Shown in pieces: positions 50,901-62,543 of a stretch of 64,000 nucleotides of DNA. Position numbers and translations under genes: made by a program. Below the pieces are notes generated by a model, which saw only the letters and a list, made by a program, of their open reading frames with translations, was not told the origin of the DNA and ran no database searches. The first letter of the stretch is position 1. Each line of letters starts with the position of its first letter. Source of the DNA: Styela clava (taxonomy: Eukaryota; Chordata; Ascidiacea; Stolidobranchia; Styelidae); the NCBI RefSeq assembly GCF_964204865.1, contig NC_135257.1, forward strand, positions 9,632,151-9,696,150, written 5' to 3'.

Positions 50901-51649
50901 AAACGCTTAGAAACATTTTTTTCATCTTCAGAAGATTCATCTTTTTCCTTCATATCCACATCTTCTCCAGTATCAACTTTATGTTCTTTTGAAATCCGAA
51001 CGGTGTCAAAAGCGGTACTAACACTGGATACAAATTTTTTACACTTGGGATGATCAACCCATATTCGATCACTCAATGAGTCTTCAATGAAAACTTTTAC
51101 CAAGAGTGAAGGCCAGCTATAGTTCTGCTCAAATCCTGCAAAGAGAAGATTGCAAGCGAGCACAGCAGAAATGCTATTCCCTTTCGATTTAATATATTCC
51201 AATCCGACATCTTTTTTAAGAAGTCCCACTAGACATTCAACTACCATTTCACTGGTAAAAATAGAGGGCTGTTTTTTTGCCAAAACCATCAATGTATACA
51301 CAATTACCTGATCAGGCCGGAGTCTGTTTGCTCGTAAAACACGAATTGCCCCACAAACTAATCCATCAACCGTTTCCTGATCTTTGGCCTCTGTAACTTT
51401 CTTTAGTAAATCTTGGGCAGCAGCATCAATGTATTTGACAGACGGTTCAGGAATAGTGGGTGACATACGAGATTGGTGAGAAGACGTTGCTGCGGCTATG
51501 GTGTGGAATGTAGATACCTTCTTTATCGACGGTAGGCTTGGTTCAGGGGCTGCTCTCTGAAGTTCAGTTTTGCTTTTTCCAAGTGCAATTAAATCCGCAG
51601 GTGGCCCTGGACGAAGTCTCTTAGGAGGCCCGCTGGTAGTCCGTTTCAT
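44936..51649 (-). CDS. INTS1: Integrator complex subunit 1, single-exon
   Basis: One open frame of 2,237 codons. Integrator subunit 1 is the large scaffold of the nuclear complex that processes snRNA 3' ends and attenuates RNA polymerase II transcription. Length is close to human INTS1 (about 2,190). Recognisable conserved blocks in order: DLIALG near residue 19; SKGNSISAVLACNLL at about 155-169; FIEDSLSDRIWVD at 187-199; LEMWSQNPKLAKSTQDLLMS at 311-330; NELSSARNPTNM at 388-399; DYLRAVRALVREI at 430-442; RDAVWWLH at 534-541; then helical-repeat sequence to the end. A DVVDLTVDQSEDSDIIMV patch near residue 1300 looks like acidic SUMO-interacting motifs. The start is the first Met of a basic, proline-rich leader. 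No intron interrupts 6.7 kb, whereas vertebrate INTS1 has dozens. No poly(A) tract follows the stop, so a recent retrocopy is not indicated. The strongest gene call in the window. Confidence 0.96.
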   Translation of the reverse strand: MKRTTSGPPKRLRPGPPADLIALGKSKTELQRAAPEPSLPSIKKVSTFHTIAAATSSHQSRMSPTIPEPSVKYIDAAAQDLLKKVTEAKDQETVDGLVCGAIRVLRANRLRPDQVIVYTLMVLAKKQPSIFTSEMVVECLVGLLKKDVGLEYIKSKGNSISAVLACNLLFAGFEQNYSWPSLLVKVFIEDSLSDRIWVDHPKCKKFVSSVSTAFDTVRISKEHKVDTGEDVDMKEKDESSEDEKNVSKRFMASAELVRLYAIDMVRERVNRRQGTISAQDPTGAASGRHLIKTLIAMCGISEIRVIAAHKLEMWSQNPKLAKSTQDLLMSICVNCRDHNQDDVDVISCLVKMRLKTKALLNHYIQCLKILIDAHKDSINTLFSYIIYNELSSARNPTNMSVIAALLQHKPKIAAETLAIVCQDLLLQKEDYLRAVRALVREIVRIAKHDVQFTSFALGIMKEPDREKFMHLDQAHKERFVSSTADLVCLLMLVSISPTVKEAIGVITKKATPTSEVDHDTIFHGHKLDLAAMQRDAVWWLHATAVPLLLPKITTPDLGQHIHKLLFLKSAETYYMKDNWPPESERAMMVKHCAEVPLLEDTIMRLAVIGLSHEHPIAPAETLELIGQLVHRAGALAKPHFNPIPVERRDVIDTLLSLAQYHHPENIHLPSDYVPPSLAISLLYWSIWQTLLIISSFNPSSIGLQAWNEYPILRSFMEMAIINNFTFPLATVVDENERSQIVNKEMQMVEMEKNEIIEFESHLAAATTHLAVTEETSLLLSQLIAMDTKGPPRRPPEHILNKTRLICSQIQVGAGLCRSRNPDFLLYIINRHGEDQAMPWLSSLVGSAKGDMSMLPVQCLCEYLMASSVDDSKAENKLIQEKEIVAQLQNSLRNQQTEESWQPINYFLRRLHSPQYETRLRAKHALSLVLRDEDMDTNEPKICHVQPVLEDYEWLLYQLVSLPNYNFVHSKAVDAITETIKWDSDESMVTACLAFLADDITKLDLSLEDSAQSVSRFALSTAHLLIDRQVLVRNILSDTIKKSGSSGKTIANIFVESILKIFLCHMNLIKKQHSSDGTDHEETMEQVPWCDTQDEIFLRWPRGSGHAQMHILVSQAMILLLTCGRPKQKRGDADSLEGNKMYQEVLQTWFAEDGSTIPKAFLMDTQEEALLLPDWLRLRLLHCEVNATDARLPIAGSRDLDLEQLLLFIQSFGIPYQSMDRLLGSLDEFCSSTPEAVANSVKDNRSYLAKLVEGQWKRGCCNGTDFHALLSMEKLSPRPSVIQTASATITDVVDLTVDQSEDSDIIMVSSPEKATSSQEEDENLSMLVDDSVTNMLQDLFMANGNDVIKYKMKKNLIFRNLMRSINLRKMKNSNGVVNCVSEMYALVSAKKTGLVFLNGLYMNTNWSCSLIRKIDSSLKRAKSCSNLSQRKIIDSSIEVFEKLVLILKVKAPSSLSSENHLLLLLQSWACSEKKQQAESEGLGQLDWARLEEFLRKQLAFLERDEEIKNKVALVAKILLEEIGNRKSKASRGKCDVQDDAFYASIGTTGLLIDWLQLLDPELLAHRPKLQRKLLFESQRLVTSSMPIKMSAKMSNIKLPQSLTSHQTYLLSLLAEHSNWETVYKCLQWLLSDSTYETSTEKSGKSQSSGINVDARTAMDFLWVCMHMSNIWKGRENKSTSLQEPVFYLNSEQFCRVLSYMVASSTKQASSTLKSGWGGTSYFELFLVFYTRFGQKVMRSENLEKTVMFVYSKAKENTVDLWWQLLAQLYILQPFHDVWNTTNSQCNEGIEQNYTLAKAVTSSEVGSICRLDSLVQMLLDRIGYVKETGRVDARDSVTAIQSSVDSAYDASLILKKLASCCPAIVLRQLSLMLITLSGRTWYEFREFKAKNHLLFMSQLLGILDSIGHQLFDNDYANDVDKIIDTYLQMCSNYCTKARRQLRDVMHNTLQIVYLFLQKKPQRAHRIVYQYMYMLQGLMDHTYSDHDYVVSLIRKIMNTVESAPLMMNTYNAETEEPVNDDILIIDTEISDANEQATPYLRILAKSDDLENIAQVLAELSDTKRKITNLEPFLPHFTKLFTTCRESSIRHAALSASIVCMRASPSRSCPQILPAYLSCLTGIKTPLVSTSSQTRLYELDETTAVTGTNSDELAQTALDFLPDVVVLCRERAAKILEAAFACGSRGGVGIQPPGPQGLLGTPVAIGGKSTWQDLSELLAKSVTLLSGLAQSNVKPAPSGQS

Positions 51650-53986
51650 GATTGTTAGACAGACAGACCAGGTATAATATACTAAGATTCAACTATTATC
51701 TGTGAAAATGAGGTTGAATAATAAATTTTAGCATGCTGTAACAAACAAAAAAACATAGCAAACAAAAAAAAAAAGTAGTTAAGAAATATGCTATTACCAC
51801 ATTCCTGATATATTAGCTTGGTTATGAAGACAATGTAGGAGCAAAAGATATGTGCATATTTTTTTCTTTGTATTTTCACTACTCCTGCATGTCCCACAGT
51901 GCTGATTAGCTTGAAGCCATCACATGGTGTTTTTCACTTATATAAATGTATTACCACTAGCCCAAGGCTCGATTAGGGATTACCTCAGGGGTTTTTATTC
52001 TTCTTGGTCAAGAATGACCCCAATGAAATATTCCAGAGGCACAAGGAACCACTGTACAATTGATTACGGTATGTGTTATCATATACCGATAATATGCCAA
52101 TCTAAAAATGTGAAACAACAATTTGACGCGAAACACCTAAAGGTCTCCTTCACAGAACACGGGGGAACACACCTATTATAGGATATTATTGTACTTGTGT
52201 ATCTGATTATATATGAATGATATACATAATTCATAAAATTTTAAATTAGACTTGAAACTACCCCAAATTTTAAAAAAAGTAGGAAAGACAAGTGCATTTT
52301 GTATATCTGTAGCCTATCAGGTAAACAATATATAGTAAACAAACATGAGACGAGAGGTACCTGTCCAATCACTTTTATATTTGTATTGGGTGGAAACTGA
52401 CTCTGATGAGTGATGACATGATCCAAAAATGTCGTATCAATGCCTCTCATTTTTATTTCTTATTTTTATATGTTGCATATAAAATATAAACCATCTGTAT
52501 AACAGCCTATGTCTCATTGGTTTGGCAAATGCTGAAATGATATATTCCCTCTCTATAAGAAATTTCACAATCTTATGTGTTAAACATGAAGTTTGATTTG
52601 AATGTTTAAACTTTCCTGTTTTTTGTCTTTTATGTTTGTCCTCTCACAGTTTGTATTGTAATATTTTTGTACTATACAGCTACCATCTGACCGTGAGGAG
52701 CAAAAATATCTTATCTAAGCTGTAATGGTAATCAATTTTTATCAAATTTTGCCTGCATGGTCTACTATAAATACATTGTTCTGTTGTTACATAACATAAC
52801 GACATAGAATTCACCCTTTTGATACCCGACCCCCGTCAACCCTTTTAGATACTAACATTTACAATGAGCAGATGTTTCCCCGAGCATCGATTCTTCTTTC
52901 CAAACCAAGATTTATCAATACATACTGGTATATGCTCTTCATGCGTGGTATCACACATATTTACATAGTGGCTTTGACATTCCTGAGATGTATACATACA
53001 TGCAGACATGTGTATGACTGCAACCTAGTAATTATTGCACAAGTAGATAGCAGTTTACTGCCCCATTGTGCATATTTCAAATAAGTAGATATTATGCTCT
53101 TCTGTGGTTAATGAACAGGGCTAACTGGGTTATTCTGAAGGTAAAACTTAAATGAATTTCATTATACAGTTATACAATCCAGTATTCAGGTATTCTTAAT
53201 CCATATTACTAATTAGATGTGAGAGAATTTCATATTGTGAATTTTTGTATTATATGTCAGTATGTCATATATTATAGTTAACAAAGCATGGCCGCTGAAT
53301 GGGAATCACAATACCGGTACCATTTTATTATAACAACCAGTAAATTTTTATTTATAAATTCTTGGTTTGTCTCAAATGAAATTGATATACATAACTTGTT
53401 AACGTGTAGGTGTAGACTAGTGATCCAATTGTTAAATCATTTTTTATTCTGTTATCATAAAACTTACTTGCTGCATTCTGATATCTGGATATATACCCCC
53501 ACTCGCCACTCTTTAATTGCGGTTCATGCAGGCTGCAGCAATGGTTAGAAACTGGCTTTTTTGGCCCTACAATTAGATTGTAGTGCATATTAGGTTTTTC
53601 CGGATGTATTAACCAATATCTTGGTCTCTCCTGTCAAATTAATACACTGTTTTATATATATTTCATGTCTTATCATTCTGCACATATTTCTAATCATTTT
53701 CTGATATCCCACCTATACACAACATTAGGTCTGGTGCTATGCCATCCTCGTAGCCCAAAACTGCTCGGCTAGATGGCTCTATAAATTCATATGATGCTCC
53801 ATGATATAATATAACTACATTTTTAATTACCGATAAGCGGTTGTTATAGATCTTTTTTTTTTTTTTTTTTGCCAAATTTAATTCCAGCGCCAATATGGAA
53901 TTATTTAATTATGTTTTTGAAGCCAGTTAAATTTTCAGTTTTTGTTTTATATAATTTTTTTATTTTAACTTTAACTGTGAGCGTAA
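51650..53986. other. 5' flank of INTS1 and intergenic DNA
   Basis: Presumably holds the INTS1 promoter, but no TATA box or other element is convincing. A TATTGGGTGGAAACTGACT segment near 52380 recurs with changes near 57294, marking a dispersed repeat. An uninterrupted T run lies at 53853-53870. No other gene seen. Confidence 0.45.
53853..53870. repeat. Poly(T) tract
   Basis: Eighteen Ts on the plus strand (poly(A) on minus). No retroelement body was recognised next to it. Confidence 0.8.
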
Positions 53987-56829
53987 TAAATATTAGGCCG
54001 TGAGCCGAGGCCCTGAAAAACGCCTAGAAAGTGAGTTTCGTAGCGCACATCAGGTAACTACCTGAAGATGATTTTAAAATGTTCCTTAAAAATTTAGTAA
54101 CAAATATTGCCTTGTTCCCACTTCCAAAAGTTGCACGTTTTACGGAAAAGACGCTTTTACTACAAGAAATATGTGCTACGATCTGTCCTATATTCTCTAC
54201 ATTTTCGGCAATGAACAATGACTTCTGCATGACGTAACAATTGAATCGAATCAGCTGTTAGCGAGCGGATGAATATTAGTTATTACTGCTCGACCTTGCG
54301 TTGAGTTGGGCAGCCTTTTCATAGCCCTGTTTAGTTATTATTGGTTAAGTTATGCTAAGACGTTGTTGAAAAATGTATGAGTAAGTTATTAAACACTTGT
54401 AGATCCTTACCACGGATATGGGCCGTGAGACGAAGGCTTGAAAACGCCCAGAAAATGAGTTTCGTAGCGCACATCTGGTAACTAAATAAATTCTTCAGTT
54501 TTGTGTGAAAATGAACATACTGAACGCATTACAGCTTGTTCCACAATCCTGATGCGAAATTGAATATAAGAGGTTCCCGGAAATTCAATAACCATAAGTT
54601 TACAACACATACATAAGAACTATGCAATTCGAGAGCCCTACAGCACACTAACACAAATGTATTCCTGTAATGTTTTGCCTGACCAAAATCGGACTTCCTC
54701 AGTCAATCATAATTTATTAGGTAGATTACGAAAAATATGGTATACATGTAACCAACAACAAAAAATACTGTAATTGTGTGACAGGAGTCGCGAGTGACAT
54801 CGAAAGCAACGACACCAACAACGCTGATTCACATTAGCAAATAAATTTTATGTAATAACCACAAGCAGTTTACAACAAGAACAGCATAAAAAGCTACATC
54901 CATTTTATAGAAGCTATTAAACGTATTTATTTTTAAGCAATGAAGTCACAAATTAACATCGTGAGCACGAAAACACAAATAAATCAGTTATTTCTCACTT
55001 AGAAATTTACCGGAAAAGTCAAGAAAATTAATGTACAATATGTACATAACATAGTGAACAGAAATATTACAATCAGTCTTTTTTTAGTTTATGTGGTTAT
55101 GTATTTGAACAAAGGCAATATTATTTCTAGAAACAGGAAAATCGACTTTTCCTCTATAAGTGTACTGTGATTTTTGCAGTCAATACAAAAACAAAAATCT
55201 GTCCAATTTAAGTTGATTTTGGCACACTTGCATAAATTATTTTGACTATTTTTCTTACACTTGCAGTTTGCCAACTCAAGAACTGATTTGAGAGCCACAT
55301 GCTTCTTCAGTGAATCATTGTTGGTTGGAGGAGTATAATCCTTATGTTTGCCAGTGTTAAATAGACGTGCCCTGGTATCATTTACATTCTTCATATCCTC
55401 TTCATACAGTGAACAAACAAATTCCTCAGCTTTATTTATTAATGCCTCGTTAACCTCAAAAGATCTTCATAGTTGAGAAAAAAATGAATTGAAAACCTCA
55501 ATGAAGTCTCCAACATGAGTTTGATGGGCAGTTCCAATTGCAGAAAAGTGCTGAAGTATTTCAATATGAATAGCCCATCTAAGCTGTTTGCAACTATTAT
55601 GATTCTCATATACCTTTACGCTTCAAGACTTTTTGTTTAATCCATTTTATAGCACTGATAGCAGCAGGGATTAGAGCCTGCGTTAGGTCAGATTAGGTGG
55701 AACATTGCCGTTTTCTTTTGTAGTACAGTATCTAAAATGAGGAAGAAAATCATATTTGGAACAGCATGAGTGTAAAAATACCACTAAATACTAACTAATA
55801 CCTTGAATACATAATGCATTTTATCTGATTTACTCAATGAGCGTATATATGCTCATTGCATGTACTACAGTCCAGCAGTGTTTGCATATGATTACTAGAC
55901 TATATCTACACTAAATTTTGATATATCACAGTCTGAAATGCCCTATGACAGTATGAGTATGGACTATAGACTATATTTTAAAACATCAACTGTCTGTCTA
56001 CAACTTGATTTCTCACCTCTCAATCGTTTCCAATGCTACTTTCTTTCCACTCCGGCATAACTTATCATTGCTTTCCAGGTTCTTGTCGACTCTATGAATT
56101 TAGATTTAGACCAACCGACATTAGTAAAATTGATTATTTCCTTCTCTTTCACACAACCGTGCATTACAGAGACAGCCATTAATTTCTATTTTCAAATATG
56201 CTGTGGCCTATATAGTAGTATAAATCTGCTGAATAGTCAAGAAGAGTCATTAAATTAATCATGAACATTTCATGCAAGCCAGAAAATATCGTTGTTTGTG
56301 ACATATTATTCTAGGTCTAGCCTTCCTTGGAGTTACCGCACCGTACCTATTTAACAACGTCTTATGAGCTAGTGCTCAACTAAAATTGCTATTTATGGTA
56401 AGGATATACAAATGTTTAATATCTTACTTATACTTTTCAACACCTCCTTAGAATAACTGAACTAATAATAACTGAAAAAAACTATGGAAAGGCTACTCAA
56501 CGCAAAAGCGACCAGTAGTAGTACATCTGATATTCATCCGACCACTGGGGATCCACCTACAGCTGACTAATTTGATTGTTACGTTATGCAGAAGTCTGCG
56601 TTCATTGGCCCATGATACCGGAAAAGAAGAGAAAATAGGACAGATGGTAACACATATTTATTGTAGTAAAAGCGTCTTTTCTGTAAAACGTGCAACTTTT
56701 GGAAGTGGGAACAAGGCAATATTTGTTACTAAATTTCTAAGGAACATTTTAAAATCATTTTCAGGTAGTTACCTTATGTGCGCTACGAAACTGAAAGATA
56801 AATAGCCTGGGCTCGCGGCCTATATTTAT
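53987..56829. mobile_element. 2.84-kb transposon with ~270-bp inverted ends
   Basis: The left end (53987-54256) and right end (56560-56829) are long imperfect inverted repeats. Both begin ATAAATA(T)TAGGCCGYGAGCC and continue through TTTCGTAGCGCACAT, GGTAACTACCTGAA, AGTAACAAATATTGCCTTGT and AAAAGACGCTTTTACTACAA. A third, partial copy of the outer end lies inside at about 54413-54490. The interior carries a decayed cysteine-rich gene (55089-55560, minus). The superfamily is not identified; flanking ATAAATAT/ATATTTAT could be part of the ends or a duplication. Confidence 0.75.
55089..55560 (-). pseudogene. Decayed CXC-type cysteine-rich transposon protein
   Basis: Minus-strand reading gives AHQTHVGDFIEVFNSFFSQL, a stop, then ALINKAEEFVCSLYEEDMKN and DTRARLFNTGK, followed by TPPTNNDSLKKHV and then CKCKKN...LCKCAK...DFCFCIDCKN. 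The order FVC-x-LY, R-x-x-LF, PPT-x-x-x-L-x-x-H and a final CXC-like (tesmin/TSO1-type) cysteine cluster recurs, to my knowledge, in repeat-associated proteins of many invertebrate genomes. Here the segment between the PPT motif and the cysteines is shortened, one Cys is Trp (NWTDFC), and at least one stop interrupts the frame. Nothing in it identifies a catalytic domain. Its place inside long inverted repeats says it is a transposon gene. Confidence 0.5.
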
Positions 56830-57723
56830 CGGTGTGCAATAGATGGATAGATTAGGCAATTTTGGATACTCCGTCTCCAACCACCACAATTTACGCTTGG
56901 GGTAGTCTATAGAAATGGTTTCTGAATTATTGTAATTGTCTATTTCTGTACTATCATAGTATTATTTTTTTATAGTGGTAAAATGATGTACTGATTGCTT
57001 CTCATTTAAAGGCTAAATCAGAATTAAGTATCTATTTCGGAAAGGCACTGCTCTTTTCCTTCAATCAAATTAATTGAAAGAAAACTAAATTATGTTACTG
57101 TTATAAATATGTCATTTTTTGAATAAATTCCCAATCTTGATCTGACCAACGACTAACATACCATCTGACTAATCCCAAATTTATCCTCGTTTCAATCAGA
57201 TTACGCTTTGTAAATAGTATAAATAGTTTTCTATAAACGGAGCGTTCAATAAAAAAGAACCTGTGTCAATTTATGTTTTTATTCATGTGTTGTATTGGGT
57301 GGTAACTGACTGAGATGACCGTAAATGGTCGCATCGTTAGTGATTCGTTACCTCCCAAGTCCCAGTCATACCGAAAACTTTTATTTCACTTATTTTGTTA
57401 TTATTATTATATTTTATATTATGTTATTTCTGGTTGACGAAATAACAAATATTCTCTTTCTCTTTTTGCTTTATTAACAAGATTCGCCATCACAATATTA
57501 CCAAAAACAAGCGGTATATAAGCAATTTGATATACGTATCATCAATAGATAGCTATCGATGTGGTATAAAAATATACATAGATATATCATATTATAACCA
57601 ACTTTCCCGACATGGTCAATCAAACATGATAAAATTATTATGAAATTGGACAGAATTAGGAAAATTATTGTTACTAAATCAGAACCTGTTTATAAGTTAA
57701 TTTTACCATGTGCACACATTGGT
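56830..57723. other. Intergenic, no gene seen
   Basis: AT-rich; includes the second copy of the TATTGGGTGG(A/T)AACTGACT repeat near 57294. No exon supported. Confidence 0.45.
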
Positions 57724-58498
57724 TTAACCTGGGGCAGATCATGTCCATTTGGTGCCCTAGGGCCTAGGCACTCAAGACTTTGGTGCCCCTTATGTGTCAT
57801 ACAAAATTGAACACAATACTGTAAAGTGCAAAGTGCATTATCCATCAAAATTATTAACAATAAATTACAGTGCCAAACAATATATATTTATAAACTTTTT
57901 TAGGTTTTCTTCCTTTCATTTTTTAACTGTAGAATTTTGCACGAATTCTACATAACACATCTTGTACATTACGATTAGATAATAAACCACACACAATTTT
58001 ATCTATTTAAATAAAAACAAAACTAACAGTAAGATAGGAAACAATGTCTATTTTTAATACATTCACTCATATTTTCTCTGGTGAATTTTTTCATCATATG
58101 CTCAAAGCCTAGTTCTAGCCGCAGCAACAATCTTTACCAAAAAGCAATTGGTCAGAAATTAAAGAGGAAAGAGATTTTTTTAAAACAAAAATGCAACAAC
58201 AAGGAGAATACTAAGAAGAACAGCAACAACAATTTAACAAAACGACCCATAGGTCAATTTCGTGCCCAATAATTAAATTTCAGTGTCAAATGGCCAAGCT
58301 ATGATTATTTTACATGATTTTTCGGAGATAGTTCGAAAACCCAAAAACATTAATAGAGAAGCTTAATATGCTACTTGAAGAGAAAAAGTATACGTACATC
58401 TGACCAACTCGTAATATTTTACTATAAAGTGCCCCTTTATGCTTGGTGGCCTAAGCACGTGCTTATATTGCTTAATGGTTAATCCAGCGCTGGGTTTA
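57724..58498. mobile_element. Possible hAT-like MITE, worn ends
   Basis: The right end, complemented, reads CAGCGCTGGATTAACCATTA then AAGCACGTGCTTAGGCCACC and GGGGCAC. The left end has TTTGGTGCCCTAGGGCCTAG, GCACTC and TGGTGCCCC in a comparable order. The inverted match is imperfect and no target duplication is clear, so the boundaries are approximate. No coding content. Confidence 0.35.
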
Positions 58499-58500
58499 AC

Positions 58501-60590
58501 TCATATAAAAGACGTAAAAAATGAGATTATGCAATAAACTATATAAATTAATATAGAGTATTTCAAGAAAAGTAGGAGTGCAGAACAGGCCACCTCTTTT
58601 TGATATTGTCTAGCGAGTGGCAGTCTTGGTGCAGTGTCCATTATATCTGAATGTATATTGACGTGTGGAAAAGGTTCGTCAGGAACTTGTTTTTCGAGAA
58701 ACTTGCACAAAGGATCCCAACCATCTTTGCAGTTGAAAACCAACAATTTATTCGTAGATACATTCTGAAATGACATAGGTTATACTTTTAGGGGGAAAAG
58801 AAAGACTGTGTGGATTTTGTGATACCATGACTGCAGAAGTCAAAAATGAGTACTCAATTTTGCATACCGTAAGAACCATTTTTCAAGTTTAATGTTCTTG
58901 ATGCCATGAATGAGTAAAGTATTTTTAGTTTAGACCTCATTTAGCCAAACGTCAGTCTTTGCATTGCACATATCAATCAATAACTTTTTTAAATAAACAA
59001 CATTTCAATATCACCCCCAGTTATATATATAAGCATACATTATATTCTTTACACGTTATCAATAAAGTTCGAATTCAGTAACACACAATATCGATGACAG
59101 ATGAGACTACTTCAGTTTGGGCTCGTTAATGGTCCCAATTCAATACCGCGACTTGAATTGTTATTTTTTTTTGGCATCGAGGATTCTGAACTCTTCAGCT
59201 ATATATCGCAGCCGGTAGACTTATGAATACAGGTCTGACAAATTTTCAGACTCTCAATAATATATTAATAAAAGATACAGCCTTACAGCCAATCGTATAT
59301 CGGTTTCTTCACATATATATCTTGTTGATCCAATTTTTATTTTATCGTTTTTGAAAGCTTTAAATCTCAAAAACATTTGCGCTTTTTACGAAATATACAT
59401 GTAGAATAAACACCACAACGTTTATCGATTGTATAAACATTTAAATCTTAGATGAAACGAAAAACAAAACCAAAAACAAGCAAACATTAAAACATGAATA
59501 TTACTTGTATAACTCGAGAGTTGTGATTTCTGTATTTCATCAGCAACATATCTTCGTCCAGAAAGCTTCGCCTCCGCCACACAGTTCTTTCAATTCCCAA
59601 AGTATATTTCCCTACAAATATGATAGAAAATTATACAAACAAAAGTTGAAGCTTCTCCAAAACTCATATTACATTTAGAAAATTAAACGACATTTCGTAT
59701 TGCACTCATCGAGATGATTTTTCCAACGGTGATAAATGCGATAGAGCGGAGTCAGTGTTGCAGGAACAGCTCAGATTAGTCGAATTCGCAAAAATACGAA
59801 TCAAAACAAGATATAATCGGGCACTTTACCACAAATTTTATGATAGCGGATTGTCGTGGTATTTTCGAGTAGTAATTTTGTCTACGCAACCACAGATTAA
59901 ACCGATCACAATTAAACGACAACTGTTTCAGAAGCCGTTTTGCGGGGAATCCGAGGCGATGAAGATGTATTTTTGATATACTGATATACTTTATATGTAT
60001 TTTTATTGTACTAAACTAAATTGTGCACCCTGGGATTTTATAACAAATCTTGGGATTATTCTACCGACGATAACGCATTCGCAATATCGCACAAATAAGT
60101 ATCAAAACTAAATATAATCGGGCAGTTCATCACAAATTATGTCCGCAGATCGCGGTGGTATTTTAGAGTTTTAGACTAGTTTTGCCGTAAGTCGACGGAA
60201 CCGCGAGTTAAGTTGAACACAATTAAAATTGTAAGTCATCTTAAATTCTTGAAGTTGTCAAGGATTGAATATTACGCGACAGAATAGTCATCATGCGCTG
60301 AAACGTCGGCTCTTATTACGAAGGTGTAATTGCCACGACCGTTTCAGAAGCCGTTATATGGGATATTTCCGATTTTTTTAACTAATAATTCAAAATTACT
60401 GTTACTGGAAATACATTTAACACCTCGTATCATACTCACATGATAAGCTAAATAAAATTGCTGTTTGCCGGTTTGTTAAAATTTCCAGAAATTGCATGAT
60501 TCTGACGAGAATAAGTCCATCCAATCTTTGCATGTGATAAAGCAAACTTTTTAGCCAGAGTTCTTCAGAATCTCTCACCGTGAGGATAAC
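58501..60590 (-). CDS. Sulfotransfer_4-type protein, 3' part
   Basis: Three consecutive 3' exons of a gene unrelated to the SULT array: 60590-60440, 59611-59505 and 58764-58501, joined in phases 1 and 0 with good GT-AG sites. The family (P-loop, sulfotransferase-like) is recognised from VILTVRDSEELWLKSL in the first exon, MKYRNHNSRVIQ in the second, and KLLVFNCKDGWDPLCKFLEK with PDEPFPHVN in the third. The tail ALLLFLKYSILIYIVYCI is hydrophobic, a possible C-terminal membrane anchor. The 5' exons, including the P-loop, are not found in this window. The next 3.4 kb upstream is filled with mobile elements, so the gene may start beyond 64000, be split by a very long intron, or be truncated. The three exons show no stop or frameshift. 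Confidence 0.72.
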
Positions 60591-60731
60591 CTGAAAAAGA
60601 AAGAGCAGCAAATCGGATATTGATCCTTCAGTTGCTGGTATTGTATTTAGTACCTCAAAAGGAGCGCCGCGCGCGATATAATCTGTCATACAGTTAATTT
60701 GGATAGCTAAACTCGTTAATATATATTAAAG

Positions 60732-60934
60732 CAGGGTTTCCCAAACTGGGGTCCGCGGACCCCTGTGGGGTCCGTGATGACTACACAGGGGGTCCGCAAC
60801 AATATGGAAGAGTCTGGCCGACCTTTAATGATTGGTTTCAATCAAAAATCCATTGCAACCTTGTGTTTGGGTATTGCGGACGAATATCCATTTCTGTCTG
60901 AAAAGGCAATTAAAATTTAGCCTTAGCAATGACC
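60732..60934 (+). pseudogene. hAT element fragment with transposase remnant
   Basis: CAGGGTTTCCCAAACTGGGG at 60732 is a hAT terminal sequence. About 150 bp further on, the plus strand reads LGIADEYPFLSEKAIKI, then stops; this resembles the ADEYPxLSxxAxK motif near the C-terminus of ZBED-like hAT transposases. An internally deleted copy, cut off on the right by the mariner insertion at 60937. Confidence 0.5.
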
Positions 60935-60936
60935 TA

Positions 60937-61911
<975 letters not shown>

Positions 61912-61925
61912 TACATGTGTGAGGC

Positions 61926-62543
61926 AGGGTGACAGCACATTTGAACCTACGTACATTTGAACCCGTACATCTGAACCCGTAATTTGAACCCAGGACAATT
62001 GCACCTGTATACTATTGCACCTATGGACATTTGCACCTACGGACATTTGAACCCATACATTTCCACCCATGGATTTTAGCACACGCATATAGATTGAACC
62101 CGCGGACATTTGAACCCGTGTACGTTTGCACCCGCGTACATTTGAACCCATGTACATTTGCACCCGCGGACATTTGAACCCGTGTACGTTTGCACCCACG
62201 TACATTTGAACCCATGTACATTTGCACCCGCGGACATTTGAACCCATGTACATTTGAACCCACGAACATTTGCACCCGCGGAAATTTGAACCCATGTACA
62301 TTTGCACCCGCGGACATTTAAACCCATGTACATTTGAACCCACGAACTTTTGCACCCGCGGACATTTGAACCCACGTACATTTGAACCCGCGTACATTTG
62401 AACCTACATACATTTACACCCGCGTACTTTTACACCCGCGTACAATTGTACCCACAGACATTTGCACCCATGAACATCTACACCCATGGGCATTTACATT
62501 TACGGATATTAGCGTCTTTACATATACACCCTACTGTCACCCT
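61926..62543. mobile_element. Largest 16-bp-repeat foldback element
   Basis: Bounded by AGGGTGACAG (61926-61935) and its exact complement CTGTCACCCT (62534-62543). Between them lie about thirty 16-bp units of the form ACATTTGAACCCATGT or ACATTTGCACCCGCGG. The GAA and GCA versions tend to alternate, and there is a looser start and end. Because 16 is not a multiple of 3, all minus-strand frames stay open and give GSNVRGFKC-like repeats; this is not a gene. Same family as 54-766, here in the uninverted form. Confidence 0.7.
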
